Below are positions 13,217 through 26,700 of a DNA stretch of 64,000 nucleotides, in pieces. Numbering within the stretch: position 1 is the first letter of the stretch; each line of letters opens with the position of its first letter. Source of the DNA: Onchocerca volvulus (Eukaryota; Nematoda; Chromadorea; Rhabditida; Onchocercidae); NCBI GenBank assembly GCA_000499405.2, contig HG738139.1:9014616-9078615 (forward strand). Direction: 5' to 3'. The notes under the pieces were generated by a model that worked only from the letters and a program-made list of their open reading frames with translations, did no database searches and was not told the origin of the DNA. Made by a program: the position numbers and the translations under genes.

Positions 13217-13240
13217 ATGCATGCATCTTGTTGCATGCAT
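13217..13240. repeat. Short inverted repeat
   Basis: ATGCATGCA and TGCATGCAT separated by 6 nt. Each arm is itself nearly self-complementary. Confidence 0.7.
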
Positions 13241-14271
13241 CACATACCTTCATGTCTTCAAATATTGAAATATTTCAATGAATTTCATTGCTATTAATTG
13301 TTGATTTTGGCATCATGCCAACAGTATTTCAGTTATACTCTCCCTACTCTGTATTGTTGGAAACTTCATTTTTTGAAGAAAATGTCTGCAAGAAATTTGC
13401 CTGAGGATGCAATCTGCATGCAAATATGCAGGCAGTGTGCTACTTGCTATTTTTGCGGGATTGTACGTCCGAAAAATTTTTAAGATTGTGCAATTTTTCT
13501 ATGTGTCTATGTCTGTGTCTCTGTCTGTCTGCCGTACTCACTTATTATATTTCTAGGCATGAAGCTAGAGGAAGAGAGGATGGATACTTCTTGTCCATCC
13601 ATTAGTTCTGTTTGTTCATCTGCTAATTCCAAGCAATCTCGACCCATGATCACAAATAATCTCTAATTACTCATATGCTTGGGTATTGCTTGGCATTGAA
13701 ATAGCCATAGAGATGACGATGACCTCGCCGAGGTGACAATACAATTTTGCTCAAACAACTGACTGCAATTGATTGCGTGTTTAATCACTTCTGCCATTAC
13801 ACTAATTATTTTACAGTAATAAGGAGAGGAATGAACGAGAGAGTCCAAGTTGGGATGAGACCACCTCCTGTCCTATTTCCTGCTCTCATCTATCATCATC
13901 ATATCACTGCGGATCCCTTTCTACTTCATCCTCTTTTCAGCAATTTTTCTCAGAACATCTATTTTTATTAGTTTGAAATATCATCATCTTTTTGGCCAAC
14001 TTTTTTCATCTCTTCATTCTATCCCATTCATTTTCTATTCTGTTTTTTTTTCTATCATCTCATTTATGCCGTATTTGTCCCTTTCATTCCATTCCAAAAT
14101 ACTTTATTATTTCCTCTCTCTTTTCTTCTCTTCTCCATTATGCATTTCTTTCACCCTGTCTCATTATATCGTATCCCATATGATTATAGATTGTGAGAGA
14201 AGAGAGAGAGTCCATCCATCAAGCCACAAAAGATCTGACCTTAAGACATAACTACGATTGAAATAATGTCC

Positions 14272-14291
14272 GATGGATGGATGGATGGATG
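14272..14291. repeat. GATG tetranucleotide repeat
   Basis: Five consecutive GATG units. Confidence 0.85.
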
Positions 14292-14999
14292 AAGTTGGCG
14301 ACATTGATCTGAGCATTGGAAAACCGGTTTACTGGTTTAACAGACTCTAACGTATATTGTAGTGCCGTTGTATAAATGAATGAATGATTCCCATTGGATC
14401 GATCCGTTTTCCTTTTTTGTCATCTTTTAGACTAATTTCATCGTTGATAGAGCAAGTTTAGTAGATGATTTCTACATCTCACATCGCTTGAAAAATGAAT
14501 GTTTAAAGGAAGATCACTTAAACCTCTGAATTAACCGATAAGTTGCCTGAAATTTTCAAATGCATTCAAACAGTGAAAAATTAGCAGTTGTAGAATAATA
14601 AAAATTTTTGATCGACGACAAATTCATCTCTTGCACATTTTTTTTTTAAATATGATAAATGACTTCCTTTAGATGACTGACATTTGTGTGTGTGAAAGTG
14701 ATAGTGAGGAACCAAAAAAATTGAAGAACACTTCATCTTGCCTTTATAATTATTATCAGGCCAGATCAGTCTTGATTCAGATCAATCTTAATTGACATGT
14801 ATAATCAGGGCATTCATCACTGTAAATTTTGATACCATTTCATTACTATACCTGTCATCTATTGTAATTAATTTCAAATACCCGAAAATACGGCTGATTA
14901 GGAACATGTTATCTCAAAAATACAATTTTAAAATAAATTGCATTTCAAAATTTGCAACTGATCAAACCGAATTTTCGCAGGACTTTTTGTCTTATTTCT

Positions 15000-15850
15000 A
15001 ATCGAAGTTTGAAGAGTCATTCAGTCATCCCGACATGCTACTGCAAGCTACTCTCTTCAACTGTTGCACGCAGGCAAGCCGTTCATCTCATCATCTGCTT
15101 GCAGTGAAGAAGAAGAAAAGCAGCTGTCCAAGTGCTACTTGCAGGCAGTTGACACAAAGAGGCCGCTTCTTATTACTACTGCTACCACTACCACTGCAAT
15201 TACAACTGCACTGCATGCTGACATGCAATCGCTCACTGCACTACTGCGACACCACACCATTTCTGATGTGCACCACTCAACACATCTGCCAACATTCTCA
15301 TCGATGCAGTCGTACACTCATATACATATTTATATATATTTATAACCAACTTAGATACGTACAACATATACATACATATAGACAGACATACACACACATA
15401 CACAGAAGAGGAAGCAGAGAAGACGGTTGATGATGACGATGAGATAGACAAGGAGAGTATGCTGCAATGCGACGACGCATCTATTGACGAACCAAATGAT
15501 GATGACAATATCGCTGGGGACTTTTTCTTATTATATTTAATTCAAGGAAGACGTGACAAAATGTTCGTTGCGTGCACGTGCAAAAGCCTTCACGTGCTTT
15601 CTGCAGTTTGCAATGGAATACGTTGCTGTGCTGCAGTATTCACGCTGTTATGTTAAATAATCGAACTAGTGGTCATCGAGGTCAGGGTCTACAGGAAGAA
15701 GATAGCTGGCTGAAGTGGACGAAGTGAAAGGGAAGTTAAAGGGTGAAGGATCAAAGAATCATCGCTTCCCTTAATGGGAGAGGTCATTGAAGATCTCCAT
15801 GGATCTGACCTCTGTTCAGTTGACTTCAATCAATCATCCCTGCGCTTCAC
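15000..15850. other. Second GC-richer island with hormone-receptor-like half-sites
   Basis: This is a compositional island with (TA)n/(CA)n simple sequence at about 15317-15403. It also has several AGGTCA-type half-sites (GAGGTCAGG near 15679 and an AGAGGTCA/TGACCTCT inverted pair at 15779-15813). Open frames on both strands (for example 15035-15430 plus) are rich in Cys/His/Thr from simple sequence and have no domain. No exon can be supported. Confidence 0.4.
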
Positions 15851-16186
15851 ATATTCCGATACACAACAAAACATAAATTCAAGGATGAAATTTGTTGAAG
15901 CCCGAAGTGGAAGTAAAGTTGAGAACTGAACGCTTTCTCCAATAACGATCGATTTTCCCATTGCACATTTTGATTTTTTTTGCTTCGTCGTACTCTCTTT
16001 TTCATTTTTCTCTCAGCAACATTTGTTGCTGTAAGTTTTCTACAAATGTTTCCAACAATGATCGTAGCTATCTTGATTGGCAGAATCAAAATTGACGTAA
16101 TATTCGTAATCTCTGAGATAAATTCCAAAGACCGTAGAAAAGTTTCTTTTTTCTTCTCCTTGTAGGCATAACAAAACTACTAAAAA

Positions 16187-16250
16187 CTTATATTTATTAG
16201 CAAACAATTTACAACAAACAATTTTTTGCTTATATTTATTAGTAAACAAT
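16187..16250. repeat. Two copies of a 22-nt direct repeat, 42-bp period
   Basis: CTTATATTTATTAG followed by YAAACAAT occurs at 16187-16208 and 16229-16250. Confidence 0.75.
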
Positions 16251-19200
16251 GCACATACATATATAAATTATAAACAAACCTTACCATTTCCAATAATGTA
16301 ACTACCATGTTTTACGAAGTTTCAGTTAGAAAGTAAGGATTTTGGTTGAAGTTTTGATTTTTGATTTCTCAATAATGAAGTTCCTCTTCTTAATATTATA
16401 CATGAAAGAAGCAAAAATTGCATTTGGTGGAATCGCATCACTGTATGTGGCCAAGTCCAGGCTGGGGCAAGCACCAATAGCAGTAATATGGATAAAAGAG
16501 CCTAAGTTCCTCATTCAAGCTGCACCACTGGAAAATATGGATTTAATCGCGTTGTTGATGAGAATGTAAAGCATACAGTCAAATAATCATCGGATCATTC
16601 GATTATTAAATCCGCCAGATGCGATGCAATATGGATAGTATTCGAAATGAGAAAAAGTGGTAGTAATTCTGTAGTTTTAAATGGCTGGCGCCGACATGTT
16701 TTGACAAATAAAAATAGCGTCGAATAAATGGCCGTTTTATCGCATACTTCATCATTCATCTAATGTTTGTACTGAACCATTATCGATTGTTCCTGCTGTT
16801 GCCAGAATTATTTTTCCAGTAAAATTTATATGATAAAACAGAAAAATATAGAAATAATTTGATATTTGAGAGAAACGATACTGAGAACGTAATAATACCA
16901 GACTTCGTCAGTCTATTTCTTAATCCATCAAATCACGTTTAACAAGTTTATGTCAAGCTTTATTGATTCCGATGAAATATGACATAATATGGTACAACAT
17001 TTGTTTCAAATTCGTACACGATCTAGTCAATATCAATCCATCACTATCAATATCTGTTAAAAGACTTGTTCTAATTTAAATTGCAACAAAAAATTTCAAT
17101 AAGATACTAATTAGAAGAAATCTATGACTTATCACTATCTAATTTGGAAGAAATTTCCAGCAATTTAGAAAAACTTTGAAAAAAAAAGTCTAAGGCCTTA
17201 TTTCAAAACATATCTTTCGAAACAGAAGAGTCCAAAAAAAATATTTTTACTCATGAAAAAAAGAATTACGATACAAAAGAAAATGTCAGAGAAAGAATTT
17301 AGAAAATAATGTTAACAGTTTGTAAGCTTATTAGGCAAAATACCGTAATAGGGGAAAAAATTAGATCAAAAAAAATCAGTTATTCTCATTTTTAGATCAT
17401 CAAATGTGGAAGTATTTTCATTTTTATCTAATATCCGTAAAATGAGTTGAAACTATTAAAAGAAATGTTCAACTGAGACATTTTCGAAATAGACAAAAAT
17501 TATTGGAAAATGTATATTATCTGCTAGATAGAACTAAAATTCTATTCTCAATAAATGTTAAAAATTTGTTTTAACTAAATTTTTTAGTTCAGTCGAATTA
17601 TATTTATAATTTAATTAAAATATTTCATTATCATCAGTAATTTTCCGTTGGTTAAATCATAATCTATCAAATTAAGAGTTAAGATCAGAACTGCAACTCA
17701 TTACGGAGTATAAGGATGCAGCTTAACATCGCGAGATCAGATGGATATTCTACATTATTTGAAAGTACGACTGTACTAATTACCTATTAGCTAATGTAAT
17801 CAGCTCGTGAATCATATTCTTCATCGCATCAAGAAGGAAGACTGAATCAAGCAACCCACGTTGGGAGTATTGGATTATTTCATATTTTTACCTGATTTGG
17901 AAAAATTTACTCATCGAAATGCAAGTGAGATAAGAAATTGGATATTGTGAAAATTTTTTAACTTGTCCTAACACTCCTGATTTGTTTGGATTTCTCATCT
18001 CTTTTCCTAAACTGTGCTTGTCAATGTTTCGGTGGAAAAGTTTATATGGAAAAGTCTAATGGAAAAGTTTATAGTTATCCCGCTACTGTTACGTTGAAAA
18101 CGTGATAATACACGTTTTGCAAATAATCAGCCCGGTCAGTAACATTTGACAAAAAATTAAGAAACGAAAACTTAAACAATTTAAACAATACATTACATGC
18201 AATTATTAGAGAGTGTTCAAGTAAATTGATCACTGGGTCATTCCTTCTTTTGTCGCTCGTTGAGATCGGATAACAGAACAAGTGAACCGTCGAATTGTTG
18301 CTGTTGCTGCGTCGATCTATGTCAACGTCTTGGCATATCATTGCTATTTTTGAGAAGAAATGAAATGCAATTTTAATTCCAAAGAATAAAGGAGAGAAAA
18401 AATGGTTAAAAAATTTTCGGAATGAAATGGGAGGATAATTTTTTTTTAAATTCAGAAACAGAATGAAATTTAAGATCGCCGGACGTCCGTTAATTTTTAT
18501 TCTTCAAGTGAAAAATATTCGGCTTACCTTAAATAGCTCACGACTTTTTTGAAATCAGTGATGAGTAATCATTTAGAATACATTCGTAATTTTGTTTGAT
18601 AATTTTCTAATTTTTCTTAAAAGAAAAAAATCTTTCAACAAATGATAAAATCATTCAAAAATCAATCGTGAAATGCTCTAGCAGTTAACTACTGACTTCT
18701 CAATACTGTGAAAAATATGGAGGAGTGATATTTGATTGCAAGCAAGTAGCATTCGTCCATTGACAAAATGAGTAACACGCGAGTGACACGTGTTTCCTCA
18801 AATAGCCCAGCAACATAGGTCGAGAAGAGGTCAAGAAGTAGCCACTTGTTCTTTCCAGTATTTAATCAGCACTTTAATTTAATTTCTAAAAGAGTAAATT
18901 ATGCATCAGAAAAACCAAACTGTTCGATAAAATATAATAACTTAATTTTTTTGGGGCAATAAAACCGCTGTCTTAGGTTTTAGCCATTGCTGCTGAATAT
19001 TTGACAATCGGTTCTAAACGAAATGAACTTTCTAAGTGCTTATGATTATCCACTACATATCGCAAGAATTTAAAATCGCTTTCTGCTATATGTGAAGGTT
19101 AATTTGTTCCAATTAATTATCATTACTCGAGAAACTTTTCCAATGAGTGTATGCTCGTAACAACGACCAGTTTTTTTTTTTGAACTACGGCCAATCCAGT

Positions 19201-22200
19201 CGACAAATCTCCCCACAGCTGCACTTTTGTTGCGTAAATATTTTCAAAAGTAGAATTTAATAATCTTCTCTGTCAAAGACTATTAAATTATAAAAATAAC
19301 ATGATCAGCTAATCCTCTGTGCTTACTCTTATTACAATATTCGAAGCAAATATAAAATATTGATAAATAATCAGTATATCATATGATCTAATTTGATCCG
19401 ATTCTATTTCATCCAGTCCGTTTTGATCTCATTTGATCTGATCTGATAGGTAAATAATTAGGTATTTTTTCTACATGAATATGCAATATGTCTTGATGTG
19501 CTCTGCAATCATTCAAAATCGCAAAGATCAGTATCTTCTTCATACAGACACATACACATGCACATACACGCATACATGCTCTACATTCTTCAAGTAGATA
19601 ATGTCGAAAATTTGTCACAGTACACAAGAATTGTCACGGAAGGAGGTATTAGTTTGGTTTCACTAATTAATGAAGATGAATTAATTCTCTGGATTCTATG
19701 GAAGCATCGATCGAGTAGAGCATCAGAATATCGTTCTATGATTAAATTTTTGAAATTATTTTGTTGGGATTCACTTATTCAAGAAAAGATTCTAAATTAA
19801 TGTTTTGAAAGTTTCGGAGAATTTCAATAGTACCAAAAAAGGAAATGTTATAATAAGAAATTTCCAATTCCTACTGACTTTCAAGTCAATTCAGAATATA
19901 TATTAAACTAAAAAAAAAAAAGAAATTAGTATCATTGGATGGTCTTTGAATCAATCGTGTCTGGCAAATAAATTTTGATTAGTTTATTTAAATTTTCAAT
20001 GCACGTACGTGATTTTCCGTTAAAAAGAATTTAAATTCTCTACTTTCAACACACTATTTCTCTCTTGTTTATTTAAAACAAATTTTGGTAAAACCATAAC
20101 ATTTGCATAATTTAGAGACGAACTATCTGCAATAATTTTAAAATGAATAATTAATGATGGTGACTACACGTAACAGTTAGGGATACTGTATCTTGTTGAT
20201 TCTCTTTCTCTTCTAATTAATAATTAGCTCTTCCTCTAATTATTTCTTGAAAGAATCATTCAACCAAGACTATCAGATGCTTTATAGAAATGCCCATAAT
20301 TGTAGATAACCAGTAATATAGTAACAAGATCAAGGGAATTTTATCAAAATAAAATTCTCTCATGCTTGTCACTATGTTTATTGGAGAGCCAAAGCTGCTG
20401 CATATGGACATTACTTCTTCACTTTGTTTCGAGACAGTATTCCACCGATTTTTGGTTTGTTTAACTGTTTTTAGAAATGCTCGATATATTAGTGACACAT
20501 GTTAACAATAAAATAAAGTACAAGCAAAATGATGAAAATTTAAGAAAATTGAGTCAATCACAAAATAAGATTTTCATGTAAATAAAAAAATTTAGTGCAG
20601 TTGAATTAGTACATTAATTCAAAAAATTCATTCAATAATTGCAATCAACAAAGCTATTTTAGCAAATTATTAGGCTTAATTAAAATCCTCCTATCTAGTA
20701 AGTGAAGGCAAAAAGACGTTAAAAAGGGAAATATTTTGTTTTGAAACATCACATCGAAACTGTTGGCTCAAAGTGAAAATCTGTACTGCAATTATCCATC
20801 GTTATTCTACCAAGATATATCATATTTTTCAATAATTTAACTGCACTTTGTTTAAATTTTGTTTTAAAATGTGTGGAATAAGAAGTCATGTTAATTATGT
20901 GGATGTAATCTTTCGTCGAATCGGCAAAAAATATTTTCAAATTGAATCATTCAATTTGACTTCAGCGATGAGCAATATAATTTTCTTGTCATGTGCTTGA
21001 TCCCAAATTTCAATTAACTACTGACGACGTATTCACCATGAATAATCGTGAAGCTGCAAAGTTTAATAAAATCTTTGGTAAAACTCTTTTATTAAGAAGT
21101 TTTTCGAATTATGCACCGTTTTTTTACTTTACGCAAAAATATTTCTTTTGAAATTTTGTGTAAGAACTAGCAAATTTTGAAATTAGTGAGTGTGTGACAA
21201 AATATAAATAAGTCGCCATATAAGTTCTTCATGAATTTAAAATTTCTCTTATTCTATTATTAATTTATTCTTTGTCCAGTTTATTTTTGATGAAATCAGT
21301 GATTGTTGCAAATCTATGTAGCTGTAATGTGAAAGGTCACTTTCTGTCTTTTTGTCATATAGTTGGCTTTCAAATTGCCATTTTTCAGTAATTTTTATTG
21401 TTAAAAATTTTTTCCTACTGATAAAGTTATATCCTTTATTGAATGAGCAAAGTTAATAGTTCAGTAGAAAGATAGTCCAATTGTCTTCGATACCATCTTT
21501 TTCTTGTTTTAATTAAATTTTAAACTTGACAAGTTTGTGGAAGTCAAGTTCTGTGAATCGAAATTCATTAGAGATGACCAGTATTCTGTCCATATTCAAT
21601 CTTTCTTTATCGAAGTGTTTTTGACGGTTGACAAAATTACCGAGAAGAATTAGAGAAGAAAGGAAATATTCGGTGAATGTTTGATCTCTTTTACAGTAAT
21701 GTTAAGTGCTCTGCGGTACTCTTCCCTCTTGCCTCATTCCCTCTCCCTCTCCTCATTTTCCACAACCTCTCATCATCCCTCCTTACGCGGGATCATTCAA
21801 ACGAATTTTGAATAAGTGCGGTATATTCAACAAAGGAAAGAGAATGAAGTAAAATGACATTTCTATCTGCGTGCTCTTTTCGGAGACAGACGGACAGGCA
21901 GATAGACAGACCATTACTGTACAGTACGTGAAATGGCGTATCCTGGCGAGTTGATTCCTTACCGATTGATTGGTTTACCCGATCACGGTGCAAAATCGAT
22001 TCATCGCTCTTGTTTCGTTAATTTAAATTATAAAAGTCGCTTCATTGTCATCCGAAAGGAACTCGAAACAGACTGAAGTCGCGGATTTTGAGTAATAAAC
22101 TGCATGACCATATACATTGCATACTAGTATGCTCTTAATTAATTCAAGAACTGGTCGAGATCAAATACACTGAAGCAATGTCGCTATATGAAGATAAATG

Positions 22201-25200
22201 AGTCAGTTAATGGTAGTAAAAGAAATTCAGCCTTTTCCAAATGTTTCAAATCAACTTTCGCCCTTTTCTGCGAATTTGTCTCCTTGACAATTGAGGTGCA
22301 AGTGAACTATCGTTATTCGATCCAACGACAAAAATCAGTAATTTTGCAGTCAAAAATGGGGGAAAAAAAAAGCATTCAGTGTATCATTAATCAATCGACT
22401 GTGAGCATAACTTCAATACGAATTAAATTGTTGATTATCTTGTGGTCTTATTGGTGAAATTAAATAAACATCGCTGAGTTTATAAACTTTTTATGTCATT
22501 CAATTATCCAGAAGCGGAAGAAGAAAGAAAGCAAGAATGATTGAGTATTGAAGAAATGGCTGAAAGATTGTGATCTCTGAATACCGTGAATTATCGACTA
22601 TTCATTCGTTGTTATTTTTTGTAGAAACTTCGGTCAGTCTTTGAAGGATGATTACTAAATGATAGGACAACGAAGAATAGGCTATTGAAAATGATAGCAA
22701 TGCTTAATATTGTTACTTGTACTACTATCTGTTGCGCGATCTTTACTGCAGAACCAGTTTTTATCAAGTGAAGAGAGTAACAACGAAATCGAACACTGTA
22801 TGCCATCTCAGCGCGGTTATAAATTTAAAAAATGACTTCTTTTTACAATTGTCAAAGTGAAAAGACTAAAAAAGATATGAACTTAAGAAATAATTAGAAC
22901 TTAAAACGCTTAAAACACAAAAAACTTAAAATACTGTTTGTTCCGAGTTGGAATCTTCATCAATAAATAGACCAATTTTTCATCAAACAGATTTCTTCTG
23001 GCATACCTATAAATGATATTTTAATTTACTTTGAAAGCATTGTGACATAAAAACTATTTGTCATCTCAACCTCTGAAACATATTTCAAAGTTCCTCATCA
23101 ATTATTTTCTTTTAATTTATCATTGTAGAGTCATCACAGTATTTTGACTACACAATTTCCAGTTTATGTGAAGATTTTATCAAATAACAAAAATTTTACT
23201 GCAACCAACTCTTTAGTCAGATGCTGTCATTTTTTTTGGATTCCATTACGAAGCAATATTCGTTTTGACAATTTGGCATTCAGAATCCAATTTGATTCTG
23301 AATATCAAATTCTGAATTCGAAACTTGAATATTATTCTTGTTCTAATCGATATTCGCATTTAAACTCAGATTTGATGTGCATATTGCGAACAGAAGTAAT
23401 GTAAGGATTTATAAGTGTTTACTTAAATAAAAGAAAGAATGATGCTGAATCATTGAAAGAAATCACTCAAATTTGTTACATTTTACTAATGCCTTCAGTC
23501 AACTTAGAAATCTAATATGTTCATGTTTTTCTCTGTTGCGTTTTAAGTTTTCTTTCAATTTAAATTGAGAGAAAAAGCCCCCAAACAGTATAAAAGTTAA
23601 TTTATCGATCGATAATAATTAACAATACGAAAATTATTTTATCTGATCCGATAGATTCAAATCATGCTAATATAATAATAAAATTTTATGATTTTCAACG
23701 ATACACATAATACTTCCTGGTAGTGACTTTAAAAAGATAGCATGAAACTTTGATTCGAAATTTTGATCTGATCGAATAACAAACATCTGAGACCAAACAT
23801 TAAATTAATGATCTTTTTTAAGATCAGTTAGAGGAGGAAGTAAATTAATTCAAATTTTCTGCGTACAATGTGAAACATGCCCAGTGAACGGATTTAAAAA
23901 TAAGAAGTAAGATGGAAACTTTATACTATTTGTACTTGCAGCAGTGCACAGCGCAAAAATGCTGTGATTGCCGAAGTGCAAGACGCGAATGCAGCATCGA
24001 TTAATTCTGTCCTTCTTCTGGGTCATATTCAAAAAAAATATTTATGGAGTATTTGTTTAGCATCAATTCATATTCATCATCGAGAGTTATCTTGAATTAG
24101 AACTATAAATTATAATGTAATGGGAGGTTTCGACATGAATACTCACAACTGAGATAACAGTTACGGAAGGAAGAGAATTTTCATTCAACTTCTTCCTTCT
24201 GGCAGAAGTTACGGGGAGAAATCTAAAATAATCGTAAGAAGCATAAAAACATATGCCGAACAATTCGAAGGAAAAAGAGATGAAATCAGTTATTTCTCAT
24301 AATTTTGTTGCAATTTTCGCACCATCATTTCATTTATCATTCTCATCTCCATTAAACAGTCAACCTTTCAATTTTAACCTAAAATAGCTGAACTTTTAAG
24401 TTTTTATATGGATCATTTCAAAAATATTTTCATTTTTATTCATTGAAAAATAGCAATGCTTTGATTTCCTGTGGATATATAATAACTGATATAACATCGC
24501 CAAGATGAAGGCATGCGAAATGAACAGGCATTTCGCGGTTTGCGAAGTTTTGCTGTGCAACAAAGTTTGTTTATTTCACTAATTTCATTTTTATTTAAAT
24601 GAAAAATAATATTTAAATCCATTTTTCAGTTTACTTCATGACTGTTGTTTCTCCAGAAAACCGAAGTATTAAGCATCATTTTTTGATATTGCTAATTTCT
24701 GATCGGATAGATTCGCTAATAGTTTTAAATCGAACTGATCATTCTCGAGTGACACTTTTTATTTTTGTTGTTTGATGTGTCAGGATTGGATAAGTTGATT
24801 TGATTAATGATTGGGTCAAAGTTGAGAGGAATTTATCAGTAGGAGGAGTACAGAATGAATGATGAATTGAGGGTGGTTTGGGAAAGTCATGATCATCAAT
24901 CATGGCACCCCTTCGTGATCTTGCTCCTCTCCTCCAGTGCTCTACTGTTTTTCCTTGTTCCTTCTTTGTTGTTCCCACATTCTTGAACACATTTGAATAA
25001 ATTTTATTCATTTTTGGCAAACCAATAATTTGATCACAATTTCTGTCATTCAATTGTCAATGTTCATCATTTGCTTCACTGTCTTATCAGCGATTCACTC
25101 GGCAAATCGAACCGATAATTTAACAAATCTATTGGTTTATCACAATTTTATTTTGTTGAGCTATTTTGACTTTATATCAGAGATATGACACTAGTTTATG

Positions 25201-25340
25201 TAGTGATAGGAATAACAAGAACTCCAGAAGGAGCTGAGCAGACTCACTGCTTAGTTTAACAAATAAGCATTCTTTTTATATTACCATCAATCAATAAAAT
25301 GATGTTGAAATACTGAAATGAACGATTCATATCAATCGAT

Positions 25341-25470
25341 TATACTCCCTAATTGAATTGATTAGTAAAGTGGAATCAATTAATAATTGATACTCCTTAA
25401 TTGAATTGATTAGTAAAGTGGTAATTGATTAGTAAAGTGGTAATTGATTAGTAAAGTGGAATCAATTAAT
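25341..25470. repeat. Nested tandem repeat with core ATTGATTAGTAAAGTGG
   Basis: The 17-nt core appears four times. It first sits within a longer duplicated unit (TACTCCYTAATTGAATTGATTAG...), then recurs as a 19-bp tandem array. This suggests recent slippage expansion inside an older duplication. Confidence 0.85.
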
Positions 25471-26050
25471 TCAAAATAGTTTGATAAAGTTTGGTAAAGG
25501 ATCGAGTAGCAATCTTCGATCCTTCTAAGGACTGCGATTCGATAAAAATTAGAACTAATCCTCCTGAGAAAGTCGAAATTTAAATGAATAATGAATTTTG
25601 TGTTTCACGATAAACTAGTAAACAGTAAACATGAAATACTTCACAATAGACGACATTCATACGGATAGTAATCTCAGTAAAATCCAAAACTTTAATCTCA
25701 ACTCAAATTATCCCAAATTATCTATTAAACTGTCGAATTGTTGTATCTTCGCTTGAAATTCAACTGAAATCCAATTCTCTTCAAATTCCGACAGCTCTCT
25801 AAACTCGCCGAACGCTTGGAATAAACACAAACAAGAGAATTCGAAAAAAAAAAAAAGTTGGAGTGTAGAGAGAGTAGAAATCGGTATTCAATGGTTAAAA
25901 ATGCATATAAAATAAAACGGCTAGTGAGAGAAGCAGTTCAAAGACAACTGATGAAAGATAACGCATTTGAAGAAGTTCAGGAAAATATCAACAAAAAGAA
26001 CATATGCTAGTGTACACAAGAATTTGTTAACAACGGGATACGATCAAATG

Positions 26051-26700
26051 AAGCAAATAAAGTAAATATTAGAGAGTGAAGGTTTGGAGAGATGAAGGTT
26101 AGTAAACAGTATGGAAATAGTGCTAATCTTGTGGAATATGCATGGTAGGGCGGAGTCGCCAGTGTATGTGTGGTTGCGAGCAGAGGTGAGGGACGATGGC
26201 GCCACGATTGGTACGAAAATCGAGGGGTGGCCTTATTTGGAATGAATTTTTAAAATATGATGAATCTCCAGAAATCTTAGTAATATGAGATGGGGAAGGA
26301 TACGCTGCTTATGATACGGACGATCACGTGCGTGGATTGATCGATTAATTGTACGGGAGCGGACGTGTTCTCGAAAAAGAGATAAGAGAAGAATGATATT
26401 CTAATGATTGATCATTTCATTCCTAAAATGAAATATGGCGGGATGGGAAGACACGGAGAGAGCCAATGTCCACTTATTCGGCAGTACAAAGCACAGTAAT
26501 CTTGGTGAGCCGATCAGCGCCTGATGATACTAAAGAAGGATAAGCTCTAATTACCATTTCTAATGGCTGTCGAATAGGCAATAGCACCATTTACATTTCT
26601 CTCTGGTCATCTGGACAAGAGAGGTCAAAGGTTGGTCCGTTTCTTTCTCCCCTTCATTTAGCGCAACAGATGTTCTACGTTTTATGTCATCGACACAAGT
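26051..26700. other. Third GC-richer island (possible regulatory DNA)
   Basis: Less AT-rich than its flanks, with GGGCGGAGTCGCC-type sequence near 26151 and a near-consensus DR1 nuclear-receptor site AGGTCAAAGGTTG at 26622-26634. No open frame of note. It lies about 3.6-4.2 kb upstream of the Pc-like gene, so it is a candidate distal element of that gene (inference). Confidence 0.35.

Larger units (their letters stand above)
9841..14999. other. AT-rich intergenic DNA, one doubtful exon-like pair
   Basis: No confident gene. It contains the doubtful minus-strand exon pair listed separately (10621-11095), an inverted repeat at 13217-13240 and a GATG tetranucleotide tract at 14272-14291. The remaining frames are short and low-complexity. 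Confidence 0.45.
15851..26050. other. AT-rich intergenic DNA, no gene seen
   Basis: Long gene-poor stretch. Short frames only. Visible structure is limited to small repeats (16187-16250 and 25341-25470) and homopolymer runs. A frame at 16342-16569 plus is slightly richer in non-AT codons but carries no recognisable motif. Confidence 0.5.

Noticed and set aside
15035..15430. 131-codon plus-strand ORF rich in Cys/His/Leu
   Set aside because: Driven by simple sequence and lacking conserved spacing for zinc fingers; competing frames on both strands.
24739..25053. 104-codon minus-strand ORF with balanced composition
   Set aside because: No family, no trans-splice acceptor and no exon partner; treated as chance.
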